Origin: Halomonas sp. UBA3074
Lineage (GTDB): Bacteria; Pseudomonadota; Gammaproteobacteria; Pseudomonadales; Halomonadaceae
Direction: 5' to 3'
Assembly (NCBI RefSeq): GCF_002366715.1
Contig: NZ_DFBS01000025.1
Location: forward strand, 1 to 17,688
DNA: 17,688 nt
Shown here: positions 7,531-15,821 of the stretch, piece after piece
Position numbering within the stretch: the first letter of the stretch is position 1
Layout: each line of letters starts with the position of its first letter
Notes under the pieces: model-generated
Databases searched by the model: none
What the model was told of the DNA's origin: nothing
The model's input: only the letters and a program-made list of their open reading frames with translations
Position numbers and translations under genes: made by a program

Positions 7531-7537
7531 GCTCACC

Positions 7538-9523
7538 TTAGCTGATGTGCTGCTTATCAACGGATAAAGTGTTACCTGATTGTTTTGACCCGCGAGCGGT
7601 ATTAGAGAGTGAATCGGCGACTTTATATTTGCTAATGCGGGCGGACATTTCTTCGGCCTGCTCATCAAGCGAGCGACTGGCAGCCGCCACTTCTTCGACA
7701 AGCGCGGCATTTTGCTGAGTCACCTCTTCTAGTTGACTCATGGCGCGATTAATCTGCTCAACACCGGCTGATTGCTCGTGGGTCGCTGATGCCATTTCTT
7801 CCATCAGGCGGGCCACCTTTTGCACACGCTCCGAAATAGTCGTTAAGGAGTTGTTGGTGGATGTCACTAGCTCCTCACCCTCATTAATAGTGGCGATATT
7901 ATTTTCAATCAGCTGGCGTATTTGGCTGGCCTCCTCAGCACTGCGACTAGCAAGCTTACGCACTTCGCTAGCGACGACAGCAAATCCTCGACCATGCTCC
8001 CCTGCACGTGCGGCCTCTACAGAAGCATTCAGGGCTAATAAATTGGTTTGGAAAGCAATATTATCAATCGCTGCAATAATCGTCGTAATCTGGTCACTAG
8101 ATGAATGGATGTTTTGCATGGCTTGTTGTGCTTGCTGGGCAATGGCTGCAGCACCTTCCGCTTCCGTAGCCACATCATGCGTCATGCGTTGCGCTTCATG
8201 GGCATTGTCAGCCGTTTGGCGCACGGTGGCGGTTATTTCTTCAAGGCTTGACGCTGTCTGTACTAATGACGCCGATTGCTCTTCGGTACGTTGTGCCAAA
8301 TCCTGATTACCTTGGGCAATTTCACCACTGGCCAATTCTACTGACTGTGCGTTGCGCTTGATCTCTCCAATTAATGCTTCTGTATCTTGTGACGCATCAT
8401 TGAACGCATGATAAAGCTTAGACAGTTCGTCTGTTCCAGGCACGGTAAGCCGTTGGGTTAAGTCATTGCCTCGTGTAGAGATATTCTTTAACGCCGCGGT
8501 TAAAGGACGCGTCAGCGTAAGGACAATCATAGCGGCGGCCGCCACAGCAAACAGTGTGGCTAAGACCGCAATAATCATGAAGCGCCAGAGGGCAAGCTGT
8601 GCATCACGTTGCAACGCAGCCGTTGTGGTAATGACTTGTTGCGACACGTTGTCTTCGAGGTTTTTTAGACGGCTGATTTTGACCGTTTGCCACTCAAACC
8701 ACTCGTTAGGGTCTACGTTATACCCCCCTACATCGTATTGCTGAATAGCAAGCTCTCGTCTCTCAATTAAGCGTTCAATTTCCTGGCCACTCAAAGCGTC
8801 CGTAAGCTGGCGTCGTTGATCTGCGCCAGCAAAGGCGCGAAAGCCTGTTAAAAAGGCCGCTTCTTCCCCTATCAGTGTTAAATAGCGATTGAGCATCTCA
8901 AACGACATACCATCTGCACCAAATGCTGCAGAGAGGATAGCGCGTTCAATGCCGGCCAAATCCTTGGCGTGTAAAAGGTTGAAATAAGCAGCCAGCTGTC
9001 GGCTGATCTCCCCTTCGCGGGTTTGCTGAGCAAGCGATCCAATTAACCCCATGAGCTGCTGGTTGATGACTGTATAGTGGCTCAATGCGGCATTGACCTC
9101 GATAGAGAGTTGATCTATTTCTCGGCGTAAGCTGGCTGTTCGCTGCCACTGACGCTCCAGTTGGTCAAGCTGTTCATTAGCCGCTGTACTTAAAACGCCA
9201 ACCGCCAGGCTTCGACGCTGTTCAATAAATGCCTCCGCTGCAGTATCCGTTTGTGGCCGCTGCTGACTTAATCGTTGACCAAAGGCCTCGCCTCCACTTG
9301 CTAAATAACCTGACGACATACCACGCTCAATTTGTATTTGATGTATCAAGTCTCCAGCACTTTGTGCCAGCGCTGTCATGGTTTGGAGCTGTTTTAATTC
9401 CCGGACAGTGGCTTGTCTATCAAGCACACCATTGATAGCAAACCATGCTAAGGCAAGTAGAGGGAGGGCGAGCACCAAAGAAAATTTGGCATACATGGGC
9501 AGTCTGTTTAATAACGTGTTCAT
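7538..9523 (-). CDS. Methyl-accepting chemotaxis protein with NIT sensor domain
   Basis: This is a 661-residue inner-membrane chemoreceptor. A first membrane helix (about 12-31, FSLVLALPLLALAWFAING) is followed by a periplasmic helical domain of about 275 residues starting with LAQSAGDLIHQIQIERGMSS; the QIERG-x-SSGYLASGG pattern is that of NIT (nitrate/nitrite-sensing type) domains. A second helix (about 310-335) leads into a HAMP linker and a long coiled-coil signalling domain with the strictly conserved tip IDNIAFQTNLLALNASVEAA and GRGFAVVASEVRKLA (about residues 485-525) that binds CheA/CheW. There is no C-terminal pentapeptide of the NWETF type; the tail ends SVDKQHIS. GGAAG about nine bases upstream is a modest ribosome site. 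No partner che genes are in the window. The ligand is unknown; nitrate or nitrite is suggested only by the domain name. Confidence 0.9.
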   Translation of the reverse strand: MNTLLNRLPMYAKFSLVLALPLLALAWFAINGVLDRQATVRELKQLQTMTALAQSAGDLIHQIQIERGMSSGYLASGGEAFGQRLSQQRPQTDTAAEAFIEQRRSLAVGVLSTAANEQLDQLERQWQRTASLRREIDQLSIEVNAALSHYTVINQQLMGLIGSLAQQTREGEISRQLAAYFNLLHAKDLAGIERAILSAAFGADGMSFEMLNRYLTLIGEEAAFLTGFRAFAGADQRRQLTDALSGQEIERLIERRELAIQQYDVGGYNVDPNEWFEWQTVKISRLKNLEDNVSQQVITTTAALQRDAQLALWRFMIIAVLATLFAVAAAAMIVLTLTRPLTAALKNISTRGNDLTQRLTVPGTDELSKLYHAFNDASQDTEALIGEIKRNAQSVELASGEIAQGNQDLAQRTEEQSASLVQTASSLEEITATVRQTADNAHEAQRMTHDVATEAEGAAAIAQQAQQAMQNIHSSSDQITTIIAAIDNIAFQTNLLALNASVEAARAGEHGRGFAVVASEVRKLASRSAEEASQIRQLIENNIATINEGEELVTSTNNSLTTISERVQKVARLMEEMASATHEQSAGVEQINRAMSQLEEVTQQNAALVEEVAAASRSLDEQAEEMSARISKYKVADSLSNTARGSKQSGNTLSVDKQHIS

Positions 9524-9571
9524 TGCTCAGCTTCCAATCAGCGCATATCAAAAATTAGCTATAATTTGCAT

Positions 9572-9589
9572 GCTAGCAATTTAGCTAGC
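9572..9589. repeat. GCTAGC-N6-GCTAGC dyad upstream of the NIT chemoreceptor
   Basis: Two palindromic GCTAGC hexamers flank AATTTA, with further partial symmetry outside (GCAT ... ATGC). It lies 50-65 bp upstream of the minus-strand receptor start, a place suited to an operator; the factor is unknown. Confidence 0.35.
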
Positions 9590-9852
9590 GATATGCAGCG
9601 GTAATTATTCAATACTACTTGCTTAGCCAACCATAGATTTCTCGCCATGCTAATAAACCTGACGAATGTATCAAGACGCTGAACATGACATTTTGCTTCG
9701 CTTTCCTCTATCACGCCCTGGCTTTCAGGTAATGATACGACTTAAGTGGAAGGCAAAACCTGCTCTGCGTCATTTTTTCGATGCCATATTTACTGATCCA
9801 CACAGGGTACGCTTTTGTAAAATCTTGTCTGGCATAGGAAAAATGCTATCAA

Positions 9853-9870
9853 ACTGGTTAAAAAACCAGT
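9853..9870. repeat. Small hairpin ACTGGTT-AAAA-AACCAGT
   Basis: A perfect 7-bp inverted repeat with a 4-base loop, followed on the + strand by ATAAATAAAA and preceded by no recognised gene. On the + strand the trailing tract is A-rich rather than T-rich, so it is not a standard terminator in that direction. Confidence 0.3.
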
Positions 9871-10097
9871 ATAAATAAAAATATCTAGTGTCAACCTCCG
9901 TACTGACCGTACATACACCAATATTGCCTATAAGCTTGAACGGTTACGATCGTTGATAGAATAAACGCCTTGCCAGATGAAACTCGCGCAATAGAAATAA
10001 TTCTCATACTCAAATTTAAAGCTCATCACCCCCGCCGTGAACGTGTTGCAATCAGCACACCCTTCACACATAGTGAACATAACCTTATAACTTTTAC

Positions 10098-10124
10098 TAA
10101 AGAAAGCATTGTGACAGCCGATAA
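10098..10124 (+). promoter_or_regulatory. Sigma-28 (FliA) promoter of the aer operon
   Basis: TAAAGAAA (10098-10105), 11 bases, then GCCGATAA (10117-10124). This matches the flagellar/chemotaxis sigma-28 consensus TAAAGTTT-N11-GCCGATAA at the whole -10 element, at five or more positions of the -35 element, and with exact spacing. It lies 77 bp upstream of the aer start codon; aer of Escherichia coli is also FliA-dependent. The promoter would place both aer and the coupled GGDEF-EAL gene in the late flagellar class. Confidence 0.85.
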
Positions 10125-10201
10125 CATCATAATTACCAAGCACGTCGTTGTGGCAGGGATCGCTACCTTTCTCATCCTCAACATAAACTGATGGGCTTTC
10201 A

Positions 10202-11875
10202 ATGCGCACTAATTTGCCAATTACTCAGGTTGAGTACTCTTACGCTTCAGATGACCTTTTGATTTCTCGAACAAATTTGAAAGGGGAAATCACTTATGCT
10301 AACCCAGCATTTGTTGCAGTCAGCGGTTTTGAGCTTGAGGAGCTGCTGGGGGCCAATCACAACCTCGTCCGTCATCCTGATATGCCTCCAGCGGCTTTTA
10401 AAGATTTTTGGGAGACCATCCAACAGGGGAAACCTTGGTCAGGCCTAGTCAAAAACCGACGTAAAAATGGCGACCATTATTGGGTGCGCGCCAATGCAAT
10501 GGCTATCCAAGAAAACGGTCACATTGTGGGTTATGCTTCTCTACGTACTAAGCCATCTGCTGCAGAAGTACAGCATGCGGAAAAGATTTACCGCGTCTGG
10601 AGTAACGGCAAGGGTAAAAATTTCACCCTGCATCGTGGTCAAATCCGTCGACGCCATCCTTTAGCATTTTTGGGCCGCTGCAAGTGGGGATCGGCTACGC
10701 TGCAAACTCGCCTTTTAGCTTTTGTTGCTAGTTTTTCGATTGGTTGGCTAACCCTTACAAACTGGACACTCTCTCATGACCTCTTTCAACTTGGGCTAGG
10801 CGTTTTGCTATTCGTTGTGGTTGCAGCACTGGGCCTAGGCTTGTGGAATAGAGTGCGCCGGATGGTTGAAACCTCACGTGAGTTTGTACTTCAAGTAGCA
10901 GCTGGCAATCTAGCAGCCGACGTTCCACCTCACCAAAATGATGACGTTGATCGGCTTGTCGATGCACTGGTCACTATGAGAAAAGGCCTCAGTGCCATCG
11001 TCAGCGATGTAAATGACGGTATCAGCAAAGTAAACCCATCTGTCGCTAGTATTCGGCAAAGTAACGAGTCTATTGCCGAGCGTAGCGATAACCTAGCCTC
11101 TTCAGTTCAAGAAACCGCAGCCAGTACTGAGCAGTTGACGGCCACTGTTAAGCAAAATGCCGAAAATGCACAACAAGCAAGCCACCTTGCAATGTCCAAT
11201 ATGCAGGAGGTACAGAACGCAGGCGAAAGCATGTCACAGGTAGTTCAACGCATGCGAGCCATTACCGCAAGCGCTAAACATATGGCCGATACTGTCTCTT
11301 TAATCGACTCTATAGCATTCCAAACGAATATTTTAGCCCTAAATGCGTCCGTAGAAGCAGCACGTGCAGGCATTCATGGTAAAGGGTTTGCCGTCGTTGC
11401 CAGCGAAGTACGTAGGCTTGCGAATCGTTCCTCAGAAGCCGCCAAAGAGATTCACCACTTAATCAGTACTTCTAATAGTGAAATTGCAGCAGGTGCCAAT
11501 TTAGTGCAAACAACCGAGCTGGTCATCACACGTGTCATGGAAGCCAGCCAGCGGGTGACCGATATTATGAGTGAAATCAGCTCCGCCTCTTTAGAGCAAA
11601 GCAGCGGTATTTCACAAATAGGCAGCGCTATCAATGTAATGGAGCAAGGCGTTCAGCATACAGCCGATCAACTTCAGTCTACGAATACGTCAACTCAAAG
11701 GCTGGAACAAGAGGCCCATCAGCTATTGAATGCAATTCGCGCATTCCGCACCGCTCCTAGCGGCACTGAATTGACCCTTGAAATTTCAGCAGCCACTGAA
11801 AGAAACGTCGGCCTAACGCGCAAATCGTTTACGTTGCCATCCTCGATATCTATTACATCGAAGGGAGCTATGTAA
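10202..11875 (+). CDS. aer: Aer-type aerotaxis (energy taxis) receptor with FAD-PAS domain
   Basis: The 557-residue receptor senses cellular redox state through FAD in a cytoplasmic PAS domain and signals to CheA. The PAS domain (about 10-118) carries the Aer hallmark NLVRHPDMPPAAF and PWSGLVKNRRKNGDHYWVRAN; N34, H53, R57, H58 and D60 fall at the same numbers as in E. coli Aer, where this patch is needed for FAD binding. Two hydrophobic segments (about 171-187 and 193-217) form the membrane hairpin, then HAMP, then the signalling domain with tip LIDSIAFQTNILALNASVEA and GKGFAVVASEVRRLA (about 367-407). No periplasmic domain and no C-terminal pentapeptide. The ribosome site before the ATG is weak (TGGGC), but the start aligns with family members. 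The stop overlaps the next start by one base (TAATG). Transcription is from the sigma-28 promoter at 10098-10124. Confidence 0.92.
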   Translation: MRTNLPITQVEYSYASDDLLISRTNLKGEITYANPAFVAVSGFELEELLGANHNLVRHPDMPPAAFKDFWETIQQGKPWSGLVKNRRKNGDHYWVRANAMAIQENGHIVGYASLRTKPSAAEVQHAEKIYRVWSNGKGKNFTLHRGQIRRRHPLAFLGRCKWGSATLQTRLLAFVASFSIGWLTLTNWTLSHDLFQLGLGVLLFVVVAALGLGLWNRVRRMVETSREFVLQVAAGNLAADVPPHQNDDVDRLVDALVTMRKGLSAIVSDVNDGISKVNPSVASIRQSNESIAERSDNLASSVQETAASTEQLTATVKQNAENAQQASHLAMSNMQEVQNAGESMSQVVQRMRAITASAKHMADTVSLIDSIAFQTNILALNASVEAARAGIHGKGFAVVASEVRRLANRSSEAAKEIHHLISTSNSEIAAGANLVQTTELVITRVMEASQRVTDIMSEISSASLEQSSGISQIGSAINVMEQGVQHTADQLQSTNTSTQRLEQEAHQLLNAIRAFRTAPSGTELTLEISAATERNVGLTRKSFTLPSSISITSKGAM

Positions 11876-14800
11876 TGAAAATGTGTGTCCCCCCTATACC
11901 TCGTAACGAACCAGAACGCTTGAAAGCATTATGGCGTTATACCATGAACGACCGGCGTAAAGATGCGCTTCTAGAACGCATTACGTCGATGGTCGCGAAG
12001 CTTTACGATGTTCCTTATGCGCTAGTGAGTTTTGTAGACGACGAATGCCAGTGGTTCAAAAGCCACCATGGATTAACAATAAAAGAAACGCCCCGTGATA
12101 TCTCTTTTTGTGCACACGCCTTGTGTGCAGAAGGAATATTCGAAATACCGGATGCTAATCAAGACGCCCGCTTTCTCGATAACCCCTTGGTGACGGGCCC
12201 TCCTCACATTCGTTACTACCTCGGTGCACCGCTGGTTTCGAGGGAAGGTTATAGCCTAGGCACGCTATGTATCTTAGATACGAAAATAAGAGCTTTCAGC
12301 GAAGCACAGCGAACACATCTAGCAACGCTGGCAGACCTAGTGGTAGAGCGCCTTGAGCTTCATCGATTGCATTGCCAAGAGCGCGTTGTAACCACATCGG
12401 GTCTTGGGCTTTGGGAATTAGATACCTCCTCAGGTACCACGTGGTGGAATGACGTCGTGTACACACTTTATGGTGTGAGCGCTGACTACCCTCATGATAA
12501 ATCAAACGCTATTAGTGTTTACATGGCTGACGATCAACACCGGCTGGAAGCCGCTTTGACACAGGCTGCCGAGCAGCGGGTGCCCTTTGATCTTGAGTTA
12601 CGCCTCGTGCACAAAGATAAAGAATTCCCTACATGGGTTCGCGTAACAGGAGCTCCCGTCTCAGTAGGCAAGGACATCATGCAAATAGCGGGGACCATTC
12701 AAGATATTACGCCACTCAAACAAAATGAGCGACGCTTACAACGACAACAGCGGCTTGAAAGACTGGTAAATCATTTACAGACGTCCTTTATTGCTGAACA
12801 TGACTTATCCCAAGCTTTTTCCGATACCTTGGCTGAACTGGTGTCGCTAACGGAGAGTGACTCAGGCTTTATCGGTGAAGTCTTCTATGATGAAGAAAAT
12901 GCACCTTTTCTAAAAACCCATGCCATTACAGATATCAGTTGGGATCAAGCTTCACGCAGACTGTTTGAAAAAGCTTCTCAAGGGGGAGTTGTATTTAGTA
13001 AACAAACGTCTCTTTTTGGATACGTATTAAAAACGGGCAAAATGTTAATTGCTAATACGCCTGACCAAGATCCACGGCGGGGCGGGCTGCCTCACGGTCA
13101 CCCTCCTCTCAGTGCATTTGTTGGCATTCCAATCACCGATAATGGCAAGCTGATCGCAATGATTGGATTGGCAAACCGTCCTGGCGGATATCAGGAAGAC
13201 CTTATAGATGAACTTTCTCCATTTTTACGCAACCTTGGCCAATTAATTAGTTCGTTACGTTTGCGTATTCAACATGAAGAGGCACATAAAAGACTCGAGC
13301 TGTCGGCAAGGATTTTTTCTGATAGCCAAAATGCCATTATGATCACGGATCAAGACAACCGAATCGTTGATGTGAATCGCGCCTTTGAGATTATGACTGG
13401 GTATACCCTCAGCGATGTTGTAAACCGTCAGCCCAATTTTCTCTCTTCAGGTTGTCATACCCAAGCGTTTTATAAAGACATGTGGCAATCATTGTTAAAC
13501 GATGGTAGTTGGCGTGGTGAGCTTATTAACCGCCGCAAAGATGGAGAACTACTTTATGAGGCATTATCTCTTTCGTTGATCCATAACGCCCAGGGAGATG
13601 TCACCCATCACGTGGCTATTTTTTCGGACACGACGCGGCTTAAGAAGCATGCTGAAGAGCTGCACCTTGCGAGCCATTTTGACAGCCTGACTTCTTTACC
13701 TAACCGACATCAAATGCTTAACCAAGTACGTGAAGCTATCGCACACGTCCATGACGGAAACACACTAGCCATTGGTGTTTTAGACCTTGATGGCTTCGAA
13801 AAAATCAATAAACAGTTTGGCCATAAAACTGCCGACAATATTTTAATATCTGTTGCTAAACAATTACGAGACCGTGTGGGCCCCCAAGGAATCGTGGCAC
13901 GAATAGGCGGCGATGAATTTGCTTTGCTACTTCCCGATATGAATGCTAAGCCAGATCAGTTGAGTACAATCATTAAAAGCTTTGTAGTTGAGCATCCGAA
14001 TGAGCTTGATTCACCTGCCATATCAGTAAATGTAAGCTTAGGGATTACATTATTTCCACTTGATAATGCTGATTCAGATACGCTATTACGCCACGCAGAT
14101 CAAGCCATGTATCAAGCCAAACTCCAGGGAGGAAACACGTTTGCCTTCTTTGATCCTGGCCATGAAAAAAAGTTAAAAGCACAACAAACAATGAGGGATG
14201 ATATTTCTCAAGCCCTTCAAAAAGGTCAATTTGAACTATACTTCCAACCACAAATTGACGCAGCCTCTCTTAAATTGCTGGGCGTAGAGGCACTTATTCG
14301 CTTGAACCATCCACAGCGTGGTTTAGTGATGCCAGATCAATTCTTGCCTATCATCAGTGGTACTGATACTGAGTTGTCATTAGATGCCTGGGTTATGGAA
14401 ACAGCTCTAGCGCAGCTGTCAGCATGGCAAAAAGAGGGCTTCAGCATTAGCGTTAGCGTTAATCTAACTCCTCAGTCACTTGTGCATAAACAGTTCATTG
14501 ACATGCTGCGGGACACGTTATCCAGGCACCATGACGTACCACCAAATTTCATCTGTATTGAAGTTTTAGAGTCAGCGGCACTGGATGATTTATCCAGCGG
14601 GACCAAAATATTAAACTTATGCCGTGAGATGGGCTGCAAAGTCGCCCTTGACGACTTTGGTACAGGTTACTCATCATTAAGTTACCTTCGTAACTTGCCG
14701 ATAGATTTAGTTAAAATCGACAAGTCCTTTGTGATGGGAATGCTCAAGCGCTCAGAGGACCTGACGATTGTCGAAAGCATTACCTATTTAGCCAAACGCT

Positions 14801-14964
14801 TTCACAAGCAAGTCGTAGCAGAGGGCGCTGAGAGCGACGCACACATTGAAACATTACAGCGAATCGGTTGTAACATTATCCAAGGCTATGGGGTGGCCAA
14901 GCCTATGCCTGCAAGCCAGCTCATATCTTGGGCAACATGTGAGCAATCTGGGAAAAGTCAGTAA
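11875..14964 (+). CDS. GAF-PAS-GAF-PAS-GGDEF-EAL cyclic-di-GMP turnover protein
   Basis: The 1029-residue protein lacks obvious membrane helices and is probably cytoplasmic. Order: GAF (about 20-165, QWFKSHHGL, ETPRDISFCAHAL, GTLCILD), PAS (about 175-280), second GAF (about 295-465, GGLPHGHPPLSAFVGIPI), PAS (about 470-595, IVDVNRAFEIMTGY), GGDEF cyclase domain with intact GGDEF at 678-682, and EAL phosphodiesterase domain with EAL at 805-807, DDFGTGYSSL from 926, KIDKSF, AEGAES and QGYGVAKPMP. Active-site residues of both domains appear present, so it may make and degrade c-di-GMP; the inhibitory RxxD site before GGDEF is absent (GPQG in its place). It starts at the ATG of TAATG, with AAGGGAG at 11861-11867 inside aer, so it is translationally coupled to the aerotaxis receptor. 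Which enzyme activity dominates cannot be read from sequence. Confidence 0.92.
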   Translation: MKMCVPPIPRNEPERLKALWRYTMNDRRKDALLERITSMVAKLYDVPYALVSFVDDECQWFKSHHGLTIKETPRDISFCAHALCAEGIFEIPDANQDARFLDNPLVTGPPHIRYYLGAPLVSREGYSLGTLCILDTKIRAFSEAQRTHLATLADLVVERLELHRLHCQERVVTTSGLGLWELDTSSGTTWWNDVVYTLYGVSADYPHDKSNAISVYMADDQHRLEAALTQAAEQRVPFDLELRLVHKDKEFPTWVRVTGAPVSVGKDIMQIAGTIQDITPLKQNERRLQRQQRLERLVNHLQTSFIAEHDLSQAFSDTLAELVSLTESDSGFIGEVFYDEENAPFLKTHAITDISWDQASRRLFEKASQGGVVFSKQTSLFGYVLKTGKMLIANTPDQDPRRGGLPHGHPPLSAFVGIPITDNGKLIAMIGLANRPGGYQEDLIDELSPFLRNLGQLISSLRLRIQHEEAHKRLELSARIFSDSQNAIMITDQDNRIVDVNRAFEIMTGYTLSDVVNRQPNFLSSGCHTQAFYKDMWQSLLNDGSWRGELINRRKDGELLYEALSLSLIHNAQGDVTHHVAIFSDTTRLKKHAEELHLASHFDSLTSLPNRHQMLNQVREAIAHVHDGNTLAIGVLDLDGFEKINKQFGHKTADNILISVAKQLRDRVGPQGIVARIGGDEFALLLPDMNAKPDQLSTIIKSFVVEHPNELDSPAISVNVSLGITLFPLDNADSDTLLRHADQAMYQAKLQGGNTFAFFDPGHEKKLKAQQTMRDDISQALQKGQFELYFQPQIDAASLKLLGVEALIRLNHPQRGLVMPDQFLPIISGTDTELSLDAWVMETALAQLSAWQKEGFSISVSVNLTPQSLVHKQFIDMLRDTLSRHHDVPPNFICIEVLESAALDDLSSGTKILNLCREMGCKVALDDFGTGYSSLSYLRNLPIDLVKIDKSFVMGMLKRSEDLTIVESITYLAKRFHKQVVAEGAESDAHIETLQRIGCNIIQGYGVAKPMPASQLISWATCEQSGKSQ

Positions 14965-15170
14965 AAAACAAATAACATAATTATACAAAAATCATACAAA
15001 AAAGCTGCCGAGTAAAATAAAAATTAACCTTAGGATATGCATTTTATTATCCTGCTAACATGTTTCTTTAGTCATCAACTACCTGATGTCAGGGAATATA
15101 TGATCGCCCTGTAGGCATTCACCAAGCACATGATTTTCAGAATTTAAGAGTGATCACAAAAGGAATTGAT
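14965..15170. other. A+T-rich intergenic region upstream of the interrupted cyclase
   Basis: No gene is seen. There is an imperfect inverted repeat TTAGGATA ... TTATCCTGCTAA (about 15030-15060), a short dyad CCTGA-TG-TCAGG near 15083-15094, and a ribosome site AAAGGA just before the ATG at 15171. A GCCGAGTA at 15007 resembles half of a sigma-28 promoter, but the matching -35 element is poor. No strong terminator for the GGDEF-EAL gene is visible. Confidence 0.5.
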
Positions 15171-15293
15171 ATGCACAGCCACTGCTCAGATCACTTATGT
15201 AATGGCGATAAATCGGCCTATTCGCTTTCAAAACGGTGGCTTTCGAGGGTCTGTATCGCCCAATTGGATTCGGTGTCCACTTATGAACCATAG
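15171..15293 (+). CDS. Possible 40-residue upstream ORF before the cyclase gene
   Basis: An ATG six bases after a good ribosome site (AAAGGA, 15159-15164) opens a frame of 40 codons beginning MHSHCSDHLCNGDKSAYSL and ending at a TAG at 15291-15293. It overlaps the likely ATG of the cyclase (15283) by 11 nt in another frame. Three Cys and three His occur in it. It may be a leader peptide that couples translation of the cyclase, or the original N-terminus of the cyclase thrown out of frame by an indel, or chance. No family resemblance seen. Confidence 0.3.
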   Translation: MHSHCSDHLCNGDKSAYSLSKRWLSRVCIAQLDSVSTYEP

Positions 15294-15821
15294 ATCGACT
15301 CTTAGTTCAGGCGCCTATGAGGAACGTCGGCTTCAGGCGCTTGCAGATTACCAGATTCTCGATACGCAGAAAGACGACGCATTTGATGAAATTGTCGAGG
15401 CGGTCTCATTGATTTGCGACACTCCCATTGCGGTCGTCAATTTTATCGACCGTGATCGGCAGTGGTTTAAATCCGAAAAAGGGCTAGGTGTTCAAGAAAC
15501 ACCTCGCGATATCTCGATTTGTGCTCATGCTCTGCTGCAGCCAGGCGTTTTTGTTGTGCCGGATACTACGCAAGACACCCGTTTTGCTGATAATCCCTTG
15601 GTCACAGGAAAGCCTCACCTACGCTTTTATGCGGGTGCACTACTTAAAAGCCGAGATGGTTATCCGCTGGGAACGCTATGTGCACTTGATTATGAACCTC
15701 GCGAGCTGACAAAGCGCCAACGTTTTGCTCTCCAGGCATTGGCCAACCAGGTCATGGCCCATATGGAGTTGATGCGCAGCCACCGTATACAGGAAGCGCT
15801 GATTCGTGAATTAAGTACCTA
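15283..15821 (+). pseudogene. GAF-GGDEF diguanylate cyclase, 5' part (interrupted by IS630)
   Basis: From the ATG at 15283 the frame gives EERRLQALADYQILDTQKDD and a GAF domain (VVNFIDRDRQWFKSEKGLG, ETPRDISICAHALL, GTLCALD), close kin of the first GAF of the GGDEF-EAL protein upstream. After LIRELSTY the reading frame runs into the IS630 end and stops at 15850-15852 after nine foreign residues. The catalytic half is on the far side of the insertion at 16881. Joining 15821 to 16880 (or to 16892) gives a single frame of 360 (or 356) residues. The start is uncertain: a TTG at 15166 in the same frame sits too close to the ribosome site, and ATG 15283 has a weak one. Confidence 0.85.

Larger units (their letters stand above)
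9524..10097. other. Intergenic region between the two chemoreceptor genes
   Basis: The receptor genes are divergent and 678 bp apart. I find no convincing gene here: a 70-codon frame at 9666-9878 has no ribosome site or family resemblance, and frames of similar length near 9930-10200 on both strands look random. Visible structure: a dyad GCTAGC-N6-GCTAGC (9572-9589), a hairpin ACTGGTT/AACCAGT (9853-9870) followed by an A/T-rich run, a palindrome ACGATCGT (9946-9953), and overall A+T richness. No sigma-28 promoter for the minus-strand receptor is evident. Confidence 0.6.

Noticed and set aside
7740..8306. 188-codon open frame antisense to the chemoreceptor signalling domain
   Set aside because: It is a shadow of the heptad-rich receptor coding sequence on the other strand, with no ribosome site and no plausible protein.
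9666..9878. 70-codon open frame in the intergenic region
   Set aside because: No ribosome site, no recognisable family, composition unlike its neighbours, and its end runs into an inverted repeat.
9928..10209. Open frames on both strands upstream of aer
   Set aside because: They overlap each other and the sigma-28 promoter, with no ribosome site or family match; taken as chance frames in A+T-rich DNA.
14983..15014. Possible second sigma-28 promoter (GCCGAGTA)
   Set aside because: Only GCCGA of the -10 matches and the -35 box at 11-bp spacing matches half the positions at best.
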